Positions 9,254 to 18,261 of a stretch of DNA of 37,910 bases are shown here, piece after piece (position 1 is the first letter of the stretch; the number at the start of each line of letters is the position of its first letter). This DNA comes from Betaproteobacteria bacterium (lineage in GTDB: Bacteria; Pseudomonadota; Gammaproteobacteria; Burkholderiales; Burkholderiaceae_D): NCBI GenBank assembly GCA_025356395.1, contig JANXTA010000077.1, forward strand, positions 1-37,910, in the 5' to 3' direction. A program made the position numbers and the translations under genes. The notes under the pieces were generated by a model, which had not been told where the DNA came from, searched no databases, and saw only the letters and a list, made by a program, of their open reading frames with translations.

Positions 9254-9754
9254 TCAGCGGTAGCCCGACTCACTCGCCGAGTGAATGATCCAGATCAGGT
9301 TGCCGCCGGTGTAGTCGCCGATGCCCCCGCCGGCAAAGATCAGCCGGCCCTGGCCCTTGTAGGCCATCTCGAAGCGATGGCGATCGCCACCGAAGTAGAA
9401 GGGGATGAACGCCTTGCCGGTGATGTAGGCGCCCTGGTCGGTCGGTGGCCCCGCGAGATCGGTGACCTGCTTCATGCCCATGCCGATCTTGAGCTGGGTG
9501 AACTTCGAGCCGGGCGCCGGCTTGCCGGTGATCTCGCCTTCGGTGTCGTTGATGCCCTTGACCTTCGTGCCGAACCCTCCCTCGACCTTGGACGCATCGA
9601 CCACCTCGCCATTGGCATTCATGCCGGGCGGGATCTTGTTGGTGGCGGCGGCCGGCATGCCGCTGGAAGCGGCAGGCGCGCTGCCGCCGGTCTGGGCACA
9701 ACCGGTGACGATGACGAAGAGCGCTGCGAGCAGAAGGTTCGATGTACTTTGCAT
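9254..9754 (-). CDS. Putative lipoprotein of unknown function
   Basis: A 166-residue protein. The N-terminus has a hydrophobic segment ending in VTGC (Cys19), a lipobox, followed by a Gly/Ser/Ala-rich linker, so it is probably a lipidated envelope protein. The mature part contains LKIGMGMKQVTDLAGPPTD, a pattern like the SmpA/BamE 'G.s..qV...lG.P' outer-membrane motif, then Gly/Tyr-rich strands (FGGDRHRFEMAYKGQGRL). A BamE-like fold is a guess. A longer in-frame reading would run across the tRNA gene, so I chose the ATG at 9752-9754, which has GGGAAAA a few bases upstream. Confidence 0.72.
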   Translation of the reverse strand: MQSTSNLLLAALFVIVTGCAQTGGSAPAASSGMPAAATNKIPPGMNANGEVVDASKVEGGFGTKVKGINDTEGEITGKPAPGSKFTQLKIGMGMKQVTDLAGPPTDQGAYITGKAFIPFYFGGDRHRFEMAYKGQGRLIFAGGGIGDYTGGNLIWIIHSASESGYR

Positions 9755-9796
9755 GTGAGAATTTTCCCGATTGAAGTGAATCGTGATGAGCTTGTG

Positions 9797-9844
9797 GGGT
9801 CCGGACCCTGCCATCGCGCAAGGATCAGGCGGGGGGCGCCCCGC
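9797..9844. promoter_or_regulatory. Perfect GC palindromes upstream of lipoprotein gene
   Basis: GGGTCCGGACCC (9797-9808) is a perfect 12-bp palindrome 43 bp upstream of the lipoprotein start. GCGGGG (9829-9834) pairs with CCCCGC (9839-9844) a little further up. The position suits an operator. No regulator can be named. Confidence 0.3.
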
Positions 9845-9954
9845 GCAATATCCGAGAAGACCGTGGCGTCCGTCAATCGGTTTGTCGGAACGCACGGAGT
9901 GCTCGTGAAGGCGGCGGACTCGAAGCGATCGCCCTCGCTGCGTGGCATGGTCCG

Positions 9955-9982
9955 TTGTTGCAGCGCAGGCCCTTGCTATACT
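9955..9982 (+). promoter_or_regulatory. Sigma-70-type promoter of tRNA-Ser
   Basis: TTGTTG (9955-9960) and TATACT (9977-9982) are separated by 16 bp. The -10 box lies 10 bp before the tRNA 5' end. This is a good match to a housekeeping promoter for a stable RNA. Confidence 0.6.
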
Positions 9983-9992
9983 CCCGCGCCCC

Positions 9993-10083
9993 GGAGAGAT
10001 GGATGAGTGGTTTAAGTCGCACGCCTGGAAAGCGTGTGTAGGTTCATAGCCTACCCGGGGTTCGAATCCCCGTCTCTCCGCCA
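9993..10083 (+). tRNA. tRNA-Ser (anticodon GGA)
   Basis: The acceptor arm GGAGAGA (9993-9999) pairs with TCTCTCC (10073-10079), followed by G and an encoded CCA (10081-10083). The anticodon stem CACGC/GCGTG encloses CTGGAAA, with GGA at 10027-10029. A long variable arm (GTGTAGGTTCATAGCCTAC) and a T arm with GGTTCGAATCC are present, as expected for a class II serine tRNA. It reads UCC and UCU codons. I saw no second copy of the 3' end elsewhere in the window, so there is no sign of an integrated element. Confidence 0.97.
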
Positions 10084-10089
10084 GTAGTC

Positions 10090-10111
10090 CTCTGTCCGCG
10101 AAGCGACAGAG
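10090..10111 (+). terminator. Hairpin just downstream of tRNA-Ser
   Basis: CTCTGTC (10090-10096) pairs perfectly with GACAGAG (10105-10111), and an inner GC/GC pair closes a GAA loop. It starts 7 bases after the tRNA. It lacks a T run, so it may act as a 3' boundary for processing or as a weak terminator. Confidence 0.45.
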
Positions 10112-10463
10112 CGCCTTCGATCCACAGTCCCACTCGCATCGACTGAGATCCGCCGCGCCGGCTGATTCGCGTGCGTGATCGATAGCTGCACGGCGTGGCG
10201 TGACCTGCCCTGATCGCACACGACTGGACAAACTCACTCACGCAGCGGGCGGTCGCCGACCAGCCCCGATATCCGCCCGAACTCTCGCTGCGCCGTCCGT
10301 GACCCGTCGTGCTCATGAGGCGAAGGGTCGCCCAACATGCGGCGACATCCTAGCCACGCGGTCGAGCGACGTGTGCAACACTCATCTAGCTGCTGCGTCG
10401 AAGGTGAGGCGGCTGTTCCGTCTGATTGCCGGGCGGAGACTGAATCCACGCGAGGAAATTTCG
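10112..10463. other. Leader region upstream of katG
   Basis: About 350 bp between the tRNA hairpin and the katG start. I see no supported gene. It should carry the katG promoter and any OxyR-type site, but I could not pick out a convincing one by eye. Confidence 0.4.
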
Positions 10464-12785
10464 ATGAACGACATGACGCAAGACAAAACATTTACCAAGA
10501 CCTACGAGATGGAAGGCAAGTGTCCTTTCGGCGGTGACCGCGTGGGCGGCGCATTCGGTACGCCCCCCACGCTCGAGAACTGGTACCCCGATCGCCTGCG
10601 GGTCGAACTCCTCCATCAGAACGGACTGTCGGCCGATCCGCTCGGTGCGGATTTCGACTACGCCGCCGAGTTCGCGAAGCTCGACTTCGAAGCGCTCAAG
10701 CGGGACATCAAGCAATTCCTGACGACCTCGGTCGCCTGGTGGCCTTCCGACTACGACAACTACGGCCCGCAGATGATCCGCATGGCGTGGCACTCGGCGG
10801 GTACCTATCGGATCGCGGACGGACGAGGCGGTGCCGGTGCGGCCATGCAGCGCTTCGCCCCGATCAGCAGCTGGTGGGACAACGGCAATACCGACAAGTC
10901 GCGCCGCCTCCTGCAACCGATCAAGCACAAGTACGGCAACGGTCTGTCGTGGGCCGACCTCATCGTCCTGACGGGCAATTGCGCGCTCGAGATCATGGGC
11001 TTTCCCACCTACGGCTTCGGCGGCGGTCGACTCGACGCCTGGGAGGCGGACAACGCTACCTACTGGGGTCCGGAGATTTGGGACCCAAAGCACGTCGACA
11101 GCTTCGACAGCATGGTCACGCGCGACAAGCGCTGGCGCGGCCAGAACGGCGATGCCGATTACGACCTCGAGAATCCGCTCGCGGCCTCGCATCAGGCGCT
11201 GATCTACGTGAATCCGGAAGGTCCCTACGCGAGTGGCGATCCGATGGGGTCGGCACGCGATATCCGGGTCACCTTCACGCGCATGGCGATGAACGACGAA
11301 GAAACCGTGGCCCTGATCGCGGGCGGCCACGCCTTCGGCAAGAGTCACGGCATGGTGCCGGCAAAAGAAATCGGCCCGCCGCCCGAGATCGCGCCGATCG
11401 AAGCCATGGGCCTCGGCTGGCACAACCCCCGGGGTCCTGGGTTCGGGCGGGACACGATGACCAACGGGATCGAAGGCAGCTGGACGCCGAACCCGACACA
11501 GTGGGACAACGACTATCTCGAGAACCTGTTCAAATTCGACTGGGAACAGACCAGGAGCCCTGCCGGCGCGTTGCAATGGACCCCGAAGGACCCCAATGCA
11601 CCCAAGACGCCCGATGCGCACGTCGAGGGTCAGATGAACAATCTGATGATGATGACCAGCGACATCGCGCTCAAGGTCGACCCGGAATATCGGAAGGTCT
11701 GCGAGAAATTCCTGGGGGATTTCGAGGCCTTCACCCAGGCGTTTTCGAAGGCCTGGTACAAGCTGACCCACCGCGACATGGGACCCAGGTTTCGCTACCT
11801 CGGACCGGAAGTCACGATCGAGGACGGCCTGCTGTGGCAGGACCCGCTTCCCCCGCGTGACTACGAGTTGGTCGGCGAAGCTGAAATCGCCTCGCTGAAG
11901 CAGGCCATCGTCGCGACAGGTCTGTCGGTGTCCGACCTGGCCTTCACCGCCTTCTCTTCGGCTGCGCCTTTTCGCGACAGCGACAAGCGTGGCGGCACGA
12001 ACGGCGGCCGCCTGGCGCTTTCGCCCCAAAAAGATTGGGCGGTCAACCGCCGCGCCGCGCCGGTGATCGAAAAGCTGCGTAGCGTGATGACCGACTTCAA
12101 CGGCAAGCAGGCGTCGGGTAAGAAGATCTCGCTGGCCGACCTGATCGTGCTGGCGGGCTGCGCTGCCGTCGAAAAGGCTGCGAAAAATGCAGGCGTCGAA
12201 ACCAAGGTTCCGTTCACGCCGGGCCGCGTGGATACGACGCAGGAGCTCACCGATATCGAAATGTTCGAATGGCTGAGGCCGATCGTCGATGGCTTCCGCA
12301 ATTTCGTCGGTGACGACTTCAGCCAAGTTTCGCAGGGTGTGGCGCCCGAGGAATTCTTCCTCGACAAGGCCAACCTGATGACGCTCACCGCTCCGGAGTG
12401 GACGGTCCTCACCGGCGGGTTGCGGGTGCTCAACGTCAACCACGACGGATCGGACAGCGGCGTCTTCACCGAGAAGGTCGGCGTCCTGACGAACGACTTC
12501 TTCGTCAATCTGACCGACACCGACCTAGTCTGGGAGAAGGCCGACGAAGCGGGCATGCGCTTTACCCTCAAGGATCGCGCGAGCGGCAACACGAAGTTCA
12601 CGGCATCCCGCAACGACCTGGTCTTCGGGTCGAATGCGCAGTTGCGTTCCATCGTCGATGTCTACGCCGGCAGCGACGGCCTGCAGCGCTTCGTCAGGGA
12701 CTTCATCAAGGCCTGGGACAAGGTGATGATGCTCGATCGCTACGACGTGAAGGGACACAGGCGCTACGGGCCGATGGCCGCCTGA
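10464..12785 (+). CDS. katG: Catalase-peroxidase KatG
   Basis: A 773-residue bifunctional heme catalase-peroxidase that removes hydrogen peroxide in the cytoplasm. The distal triad Arg106, Trp109 and His110 is in RMAWHSAGT, and the proximal His289 is in [10 protein letters not shown]. The residues of the Met-Tyr-Trp crosslink needed for catalase activity are in place: Trp109, Tyr248 (IYVNPEGP) and Met274 (RMAMND), with the same 26- and 15-residue spacings as in M. tuberculosis KatG. Both the catalytic N-terminal half and the degenerate C-terminal half are present, so length is normal. The ATG at 10464 follows CGAGGAAA. A longer in-frame reading upstream lacks such a site. A strong terminator follows. 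Confidence 0.97.
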   Translation: MNDMTQDKTFTKTYEMEGKCPFGGDRVGGAFGTPPTLENWYPDRLRVELLHQNGLSADPLGADFDYAAEFAKLDFEALKRDIKQFLTTSVAWWPSDYDNYGPQMIRMAWHSAGTYRIADGRGGAGAAMQRFAPISSWWDNGNTDKSRRLLQPIKHKYGNGLSWADLIVLTGNCALEIMGFPTYGFGGGRLDAWEADNATYWGPEIWDPKHVDSFDSMVTRDKRWRGQNGDADYDLENPLAASHQALIYVNPEGPYASGDPMGSARDIRVTFTRMAMNDEETVALIAGGHAFGKSHGMVPAKEIGPPPEIAPIEAMGLGWHNPRGPGFGRDTMTNGIEGSWTPNPTQWDNDYLENLFKFDWEQTRSPAGALQWTPKDPNAPKTPDAHVEGQMNNLMMMTSDIALKVDPEYRKVCEKFLGDFEAFTQAFSKAWYKLTHRDMGPRFRYLGPEVTIEDGLLWQDPLPPRDYELVGEAEIASLKQAIVATGLSVSDLAFTAFSSAAPFRDSDKRGGTNGGRLALSPQKDWAVNRRAAPVIEKLRSVMTDFNGKQASGKKISLADLIVLAGCAAVEKAAKNAGVETKVPFTPGRVDTTQELTDIEMFEWLRPIVDGFRNFVGDDFSQVSQGVAPEEFFLDKANLMTLTAPEWTVLTGGLRVLNVNHDGSDSGVFTEKVGVLTNDFFVNLTDTDLVWEKADEAGMRFTLKDRASGNTKFTASRNDLVFGSNAQLRSIVDVYAGSDGLQRFVRDFIKAWDKVMMLDRYDVKGHRRYGPMAA

Positions 12786-12814
12786 ACACAGGCCATTCCG
12801 TCCCGCGCCGTATC

Positions 12815-12854
12815 AAAAACCTTCGTGAGCCTCGTGCCCACGAAGGTTTTTTTT
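12815..12854 (+). terminator. Rho-independent terminator of katG
   Basis: The arms AAAAACCTTCGTG (12815-12827) and CACGAAGG plus T8 (12839-12854) enclose an 11-base loop. The stem is followed by the T run on the plus strand, and A's on the other side make it potentially bidirectional. Confidence 0.9.
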
Positions 12855-12878
12855 CGTCAGCCACCCTCCTCGAATCGC

Positions 12879-13193
12879 ATGATTCTCACGATTCTCATCG
12901 CCAACTTCTTCGCGGGACTGTTCCTCTGCAACGGTGTTCCGCACACCGTGGCGGGTCTGTCCGGCCGCTCCTTTCCAACACCGTTCGCGAAGCCGCCCGG
13001 CAAGGGCCTGTCCTCGCCACTCGTGAACTTCCTGTGGGGCAACGCGAACCTGATGGCGGGCCTGCTGTTGCTGCATTGGCGTCCCGTCGGCTGGCAGTTC
13101 GGACTCAGCTTCCTGTGCTTCGCCCTCGGTGCGCTGGTGATGGGCGTCATCCTCTCGCAACACTTCGGCAGGGTGATGCGCGACCGGCCGTGA
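12879..13193 (+). CDS. Small integral membrane protein, unknown function
   Basis: A 104-residue protein with three or so hydrophobic segments: ILTILIANFFAGLFLC near the start, FLWGNANLMAGLLLL in the middle and FGLSFLCFALGALVMGVIL near the end. A Pro/Gly-rich loop (SFPTPFAKPPGKGLSSP) lies between the first two. I recall similar unnamed membrane proteins in Burkholderiales, but no function. I chose the ATG at 12879 because the longer frame would start inside the katG terminator. The gene sits directly after that terminator and is probably transcribed on its own. Confidence 0.7.
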   Translation: MILTILIANFFAGLFLCNGVPHTVAGLSGRSFPTPFAKPPGKGLSSPLVNFLWGNANLMAGLLLLHWRPVGWQFGLSFLCFALGALVMGVILSQHFGRVMRDRP

Positions 13194-13416
13194 CGTCGAA
13201 CGCGCATCGGCAGGCCTCGATCCATCACGGCGCTCTTCACCCTCGTCGCCGGCGATCTGAGCCGATCGCCGCCAGTCGGCAGTATTTGTGATTGATTGCC
13301 ATGGCTACCGCATGATGGCCGTCCACATCGGGCCCGCATCGCCAAGGAACCTGACCACGCTGGAGCCCGGTCGCCGCCGAGCGACCGTCGTCCACATGCT
13401 TCCAGGGACATGCTTC

Positions 13417-14250
13417 GTGAACCAGATCAGCCTTCGCGTCATCGGCGTCCTGTTCGTCGCCATCCTGGCCGGCATCGGCCTCGTCGCACCGGCATACGCC
13501 GTGCAGACCACGCTCGTCGGATCGAGCACGGGCAGGCTGGTCAAGACCAGCGGCCTGGTGGACACGCGCAACCCCTGCAGCCCGACCAGTCCGCCGGCGC
13601 CCGACATCCAGGCCTGGTGGCACGCCATGCAGCCCGCCAATCGCAAGTTCGCCTCAGTGGGCTTCCAGACCTGACGCAACAAGACCGACAGCTGCGCCGA
13701 GTCACGCGTCGACGCGTATCGGGCGCTGGTGACGTTCAACATGACATCGGTCGCGGCACTGCGTGGACTGGTGACGAAGGCCGAACTGATCGTCACGACA
13801 CGCGCACTCCCGGCCAGCGTCGGCTCGACCAGCCCTGCCTGCGACTCGAAGACCGGCGGTGCCCGGGCGCTGTTCCATTTCGGGCCCGCTGCCGCCAACA
13901 GCCTTCCGCCGGTCAGTGGCCTCGGCACCCTAACCCGTTTGCCGCCCGTCGCGCCGTTCCCGGTCGGCAACGCCGCGTACACCTTTCTCCGCCCGTGGGC
14001 CGCGGGCAACGTCGCCGACGCGGCCAATCCCACCACCACGACCGCCGGCGGCAACGGTGGCGCCGTCTTCTCGACCGACGGCACGAGCCAGGCCATCGCC
14101 GCGTTGAACGGCAAGTTCGCGGGCATGAGCTGGATGATCGCCAGCATCTTCGAGGGTCCGCTCGCCGGGCCGGTCACGAACGCGGTCGACTGCCGGACCT
14201 CCTGCGACCTACGGCTTCACTCACGCTCCAGCGGTCACGGATTCGGATAG
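13417..14250 (+). pseudogene. Secreted protein gene interrupted by an in-frame UGA
   Basis: A GTG start at 13417 has AGGGA 8 bases before it and begins a clear signal peptide (ISLRVIGVLFVAILAGIGL, then APAYA with cleavage after it). The frame stops at TGA 13672-13674 (FASVGFQT-stop), but the same frame stays open to 14250 with sensible protein-like sequence (stop-RNKTDSCAESRVDAYRAL). The full product would be about 277 residues, rich in Thr, Ala, Gly and Pro, with several Cys. I do not recognise the family. A nonsense mutation, for example from TGG or CGA, is the simplest reading. No selenocysteine-type hairpin was evident. Confidence 0.6.
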
Positions 14251-15698
14251 GGCTGGCTGACCGCGAGGTCGGTTGCCAGATCCAGTCCGCCCTCGGTCAT
14301 GCCGATCTGTCAAAGCGACGTCGGCGCACCGAGCGCCCTCGCCAGTCGCTGCAATCCGGCAGCCGCATGCTGCGTGCCGAGCGCTCGCGCGATGCGCCGC
14401 ATCGCGTCCGGGGCGTGCGTTGCGTTGTAGGCCAGCGCATGCGGCAGCATCACCGCGGGCACCTCGGCATGCGGCAGGTCGAACGTGCCAGCCAGCGTGT
14501 GGCACAACTTGTGATGAAGGCCCATCGACACCGCACCGAGCACGCTGCTGCACATCCACGCGCCGTACAACGCATCACCGCGCGCCGCGAGGTTGTGTGG
14601 GTCGTCGTGAAGCGCGCCGAGCGCCGTTGCCATCGCGCGGATGCCTTCCTCGGCCATCAACGCCGTGATCGGATTGCCGTCGTGCGCGTACAGGCCCTCG
14701 GCGGCATGCGCGATCACGTTGAGGTCACTCGTCACGGATAGTTGCAACGACAACGATCTCGACAACTCGGGGTCGTAGATCACCGCGCGCGGCAACACCC
14801 GCGCATCGCGGCCGGTCTTCTTGATGCCTGCTTCGGTGATCCCGTAGATCGACGTCATCTCGCTACCCGCGCAGGTCGTCGGGATCGCGATGATGGGCAG
14901 GCCGGACTCGAGCGCGATGGCCTTGCCGAGACCGGTGGTCGACCCGCCGCCGATCGCCACCGCGCAGTCGGCATCGAAACATCGGGCTTCGTCGCGGGCT
15001 TCGCGTGCCGACTCGATCGGCACGTGCATCACGGCCTTCGCGAAGATGCCGAAGTGCGCGAGCGCTGCCGCACGCAGCACCTGGCCGTCGTTGGCCTCGA
15101 GCGCGCCCTTCACGGCGAGCACGGTGTTCTGTCCGTCACGCGTGAAGCGCAACTGGTCTGGATGATTCGCGTAGGTGTAGAGCAGCAGCTTGTGACGCGC
15201 GAGATCGACCAGCGTCTCGGCCAGGCGGCGCACGGTGATGTTCGAATCGACCTCGTACTCGCGCGTGCGGATCGCCACGTCGATGCCGTTCTCGATCAGG
15301 TCGAAGTAACGATTGGCCGTGACGATCTCGACGCGCAGGTCGGGATAGCGCGCGTTGAAGTCGGGCAGCAGCGGTGCCATGTGGATCATGCAGAACGACA
15401 GTGACCCGTTGATGCGCAGCAGGCCCGTGGGTTGCAGCACCGCCTCGTTGACCTCGGCCTCGGCCTCGAGCATCTCGGCCAGCAACGGCTTGCAGCGGCG
15501 ATAGAACGTCTCGCCCACTTCGGTCAGCGCGGGCCGGCGCGTGTTGCGCTGGACCAGTCGCGCCGACAGTCGGGTCTCCAGCGCAGCGAGGTGACGGCTG
15601 GCTGCAGCGTTGGACAGCTTCAGCGCCTCGGCGGCGCACGACATGCTGCCGAGCTCGGCGATCTGCACGAAGAGTTCGATTTCGGTCCGTCGATCCAT
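14217..15698 (-). pseudogene. In-frame fusion of LysR regulator and maleylacetate reductase, both trimmed
   Basis: The open frame (462 residues, stop at 14310-14312) joins two genes. Residues 1-217 are a LysR regulator: a winged helix near residues 5-60 and part of the effector domain, but with about 20 residues missing after RRLAET (160-162) and the last 80 or so gone. From FAKAVMHVPIES (219 on) it is maleylacetate reductase: GGGSTTGLGKA (250-260) and PTTCAGSEMT are present, while the first 70 or so residues are missing. After the stop the same frame still reads QIGMTEGGLDLATDL, then a second TGA (14235-14237), then PLERE, which is the normal reductase C-terminus. The reductase reduces maleylacetate to 3-oxoadipate after hydroxyquinol cleavage. 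It is divergent from chqB. Probably a deletion remnant, though the long frame could still be translated. Confidence 0.8.
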
Positions 15699-15728
15699 GG
15701 CTGCATCTCGTTTACCCGCACTTTTTCG

Positions 15729-15738
15729 TTGCGCGCAA
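15729..15738. promoter_or_regulatory. Palindrome between LysR-like gene and chqB
   Basis: TTGCGCGCAA is a perfect 10-bp palindrome in the 134-bp divergent region. LysR regulators commonly bind such dyads next to the gene they control. The assignment is by position only. Confidence 0.35.
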
Positions 15739-15832
15739 TACTGCTTTCTCGAGTGAGGCTTTCGGGCGCGAGCGGCGAAGTCTAGAGTTCCTCCCTCGCC
15801 AGAGACAGGGTGGAAACCCAGGAGAGGAAACC

Positions 15833-16693
15833 GTGCGGAACATCGACGAGGACACCATCACGCAAGCGGTCCTGGCGCGTCATGCCGGAGCCGCCGATAC
15901 CCGCATGCGCGACGTGATGACGTCGCTCGTGCAGCATCTGCACGCGTTCGTGCGCGACGTGAAGCTCACCAAGACCGAGTGGTTCGAGGGCATCCGCTTC
16001 CTCACCGAGACCGGCCACATCACCGACGAGCGCCGCCAGGAGTTCATCCTGCTGTCGGACGTGCTGGGCGTGTCGATGCTGGTCACCGCACTCAACAATC
16101 GCAAGCCGGAAGGCTGCACCGAAGCGACCGTGTTCGGTCCGTTCCACGTGCCGGACGCGCCGGAGTACGCGCTCGGTGACGACGTCGCCAACGGCGCCCG
16201 GGGCGAGCCGACCTTCGTGCGCGGCCACGTACGCGGGCTCACAGGCGAAGGCATCCCCGACGCCGAGATCCAGGTCTGGCAAGCCGACCAGGACGGCTTC
16301 TACGACGTGCAGCTGCCCGGCGTCGATCAGTACCAGGCACGCGGCATCCTGCGCAGCGCAGCCGACGGCGGCTTCCACTTCCGCAGCATCCTCGCCGAGT
16401 CGTATCCGATCCCGCACGACGGACCGGTGGGTCGCTTGCTGGAACAGCTCGGACGTCATCCGTGGCGACCCGCGCACCTGCACTTCATGATCATTGCGCC
16501 GGGCTATCGGCAACTGATCACGCACGTGTTCCGCCAAGGCGACCGCTATCTCGATTCGGATGCGGTGTTCGGTGTGCGCTCGTCGCTGATCGCCGACTGG
16601 ATCCGCCACGAGCCGGGCATCGCGCCAGACGGCAGCACGCTGGCCGAACCCTTCCACACGCTGGACTTCGACTTCGTGCTCGACCGCACCTGA
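15833..16693 (+). CDS. chqB: Hydroxyquinol 1,2-dioxygenase
   Basis: A 286-residue intradiol ring-cleavage dioxygenase. It converts hydroxyquinol (1,2,4-trihydroxybenzene) to maleylacetate with a non-heme Fe(III). The four iron ligands are visible: Tyr157 (DGFYDVQ), Tyr191 (ESYPIPHDGPVG), His215 and His217 (RPAHLHFM). The N-terminal helical dimerisation region (MTSLVQHLHAFV...) is complete and length is normal for the family. The GTG start is preceded by GGAGAGG at 15821-15827. The maleylacetate reductase that should follow in the pathway is the broken gene on the opposite strand. A decayed ABC importer starts one base after this stop. Catechol or chlorocatechol dioxygenase is less likely given the sequence style and the macA-like neighbour. 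Confidence 0.92.
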   Translation: MRNIDEDTITQAVLARHAGAADTRMRDVMTSLVQHLHAFVRDVKLTKTEWFEGIRFLTETGHITDERRQEFILLSDVLGVSMLVTALNNRKPEGCTEATVFGPFHVPDAPEYALGDDVANGARGEPTFVRGHVRGLTGEGIPDAEIQVWQADQDGFYDVQLPGVDQYQARGILRSAADGGFHFRSILAESYPIPHDGPVGRLLEQLGRHPWRPAHLHFMIIAPGYRQLITHVFRQGDRYLDSDAVFGVRSSLIADWIRHEPGIAPDGSTLAEPFHTLDFDFVLDRT

Positions 16694-16694
16694 C

Positions 16695-17941
16695 GTGTGC
16701 GCCGTCGCTCGCCTGCCGATCGAGACCTTCGTTGCGCCCACTCGCGCGCCGCTGTTCGCCCTGAAGGACATCACCCCGCGCTTCGCCGGCGTGACCGTGC
16801 TCGACGACGTGAGCCTCGACCTCCACGCTGGCGAGGTCCACATGCCGATGGGCGAGAACGGCGCGGGCAAGTCGACGCTGATGAAGGTGCCGTGTGGCGC
16901 CTATCGTTCCGACAGCGGCAGCTTGGACGCCGACGGACGACCCGTGACCGTGTCCTCCGCAGCCGACGCGCGACGCCTCGAGGTCGCGGTGATCTTTCAG
17001 GAATACTCGCTGGTCCCGCATCTCGATCTCGACACGCGTCGCATGGTCGCAGGACTCGGTATCGCGCAGCAGCAGATGGTCGAGATCGCCAAGGCCTTTT
17101 CGTAGCAGGCCCGCATCCTGGTGCTCGACGAACCCACCGCGCGCTGTCCGATCGCGAGACCGAACGTCTCTTCGCCGTCATCCGCGACCTGCGTCGTGAC
17201 GGTGTCGCGATGGCCTACATCTCGCATCACATGGCCGAAGTGTTCACGCTCGGCGACCGCGTCACCGTCCTGCGCAACGACAAGCGCATCGCGTCCATGC
17301 CGGCGGGCCAGGCGACCGCCGACGAGCTCGTCACGTTGATGGTGGGACACAAGGTGGACATGAGATATCGACGCGACGATCGTCCGGCACCGGGCGCGCG
17401 CAACGGCATCCGCGACGTGTCGCTGCATGTGCGCGTCGGCGAGATCGTCGGCCTCGCGGGCCTGGTCGGATATGGGCGACCCGAGGTCGCACGCGCCATC
17501 TTCGGCGCCGACCCCGTCATGTCCGGCACGATCCGCATCGACGATCGGGTCCATCGCGGCGGCCCGGCGCAGACACGTGGTCACGGCCTCGGACTGATCC
17601 CGGAGAGTCGCAAGTAGCAGGGCCTCGCACTGTCGCGCACGGTCGGCGACAACCAGCAGAAGGTGGTGATCGGGAAGTGGCTGCTGGCCGGCATGCGCAT
17701 CGATCTGTTCGACGAGCCCACGCGCGGCATCGACGTGCGTGCGAAGGAAGAGATCTTCCGATTGATCGATCAACTGGTGAAGGACGGCTGCGCGGTCCTG
17801 ATGATCAGCTCCGAACTGAGCGAGATCGTGCGCGTCTGGGACGGCTTCTACATGATGAAAGAAAAGCGCATCGCGGGCGAGCTGTCGCAGGACGATCTGA
17901 GCGAGACCAACCTGCTGCGACTGGCGATGCACCATGAATGA
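16695..17941 (+). pseudogene. Sugar-type ABC transporter ATPase, decayed
   Basis: This resembles the double-ATPase subunits of RbsA/XylG type. The first Walker A GENGAGKST and VIFQEYSLVPHL are present. Then the frame hits TAG (17103-17105), reads on as QARILVLDEPTA, loses one base near 17140 (expected PTAALSDRE), and continues in the next frame as LSDRETERLFAVIRDL. A second TAG lies at 17615-17617 after PESRK. Blocks are also missing: about 40 residues before VAGLGIAQQQM and about 80 before DNQQKVVIGKWL, including the second ABC signature region. The second Walker B (LFDEPTRGID) survives. It was probably co-transcribed with chqB, as the GTG lies one base after the chqB stop. It cannot give a full product. 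Confidence 0.85.
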
Positions 17942-18261
17942 AGCCAGATCGCACAAGCCGCGCATTCCGATCCCCGGCGTGGCCTGGTTGCTCCTCGCAT
18001 CGATCGTCGGCTTCTCGATCGGCGCACCCGGCTTCGCGTCGGGCGCCAACGTCTCCAACATCACGCAGCAGGGCACGGTCCTGTTGCTGCTGGCGCTGCC
18101 GATGACGCTGATCATCATGGCCGAAGGCCTCGACCTGTCGATGGGTTCGAGCCTGTCGCTGTGCACCGTGGTGCTCGCTGCCACCAGCCTCGCCACCGGA
18201 TCGCTCGCGCTCGGCATCGCGGCAGCCATCGTCACCGCCACGCTGATCGGCGTGCTGAACG
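17934..18261 (+). pseudogene. ABC sugar permease fragment (RbsC-like N-terminus)
   Basis: Starting at an ATG that overlaps the ATPase stop, about 108 residues match the N-terminus of RbsC-type permeases: a hydrophobic helix (VAWLLLASIVGFSIGAPGF), then TQQGTVLLLLALPMTLIIM and the family motif EGLDLSMGSSLSL. After LIGVLNG the match ends abruptly and the frame runs through antisense of the neighbouring cyclase gene. Normal permeases exceed 300 residues, so two thirds are gone. The break is a rearrangement or deletion point at about 18261. Confidence 0.8.

Noticed and set aside
9993-10083. tRNA-Ser as an integration site of a mobile island
   Set aside because: No second copy of the tRNA 3' end was seen in the window and no integrase is present on either side.
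9755-10237. N-terminal extension of the lipoprotein gene
   Set aside because: The extended frame runs antisense through the tRNA-Ser gene and has no ribosome site, while the internal start gives a perfect lipoprotein signal.
10386-12443. Long open frame antisense to katG
   Set aside because: It is a compositional shadow: Arg/Val/His-rich without motifs, over a gene with full catalytic residues. The same holds for long antisense frames over the fusion gene (1064-2248), the efflux gene (26501-27502) and the monooxygenase/ligase genes (31050-32987).
13672-13674. UGA as selenocysteine
   Set aside because: No SECIS-like stem-loop stands out just after the codon, and the surrounding residues (FQT-stop-RNK) do not resemble a redox motif. 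Nonsense mutation is simpler.
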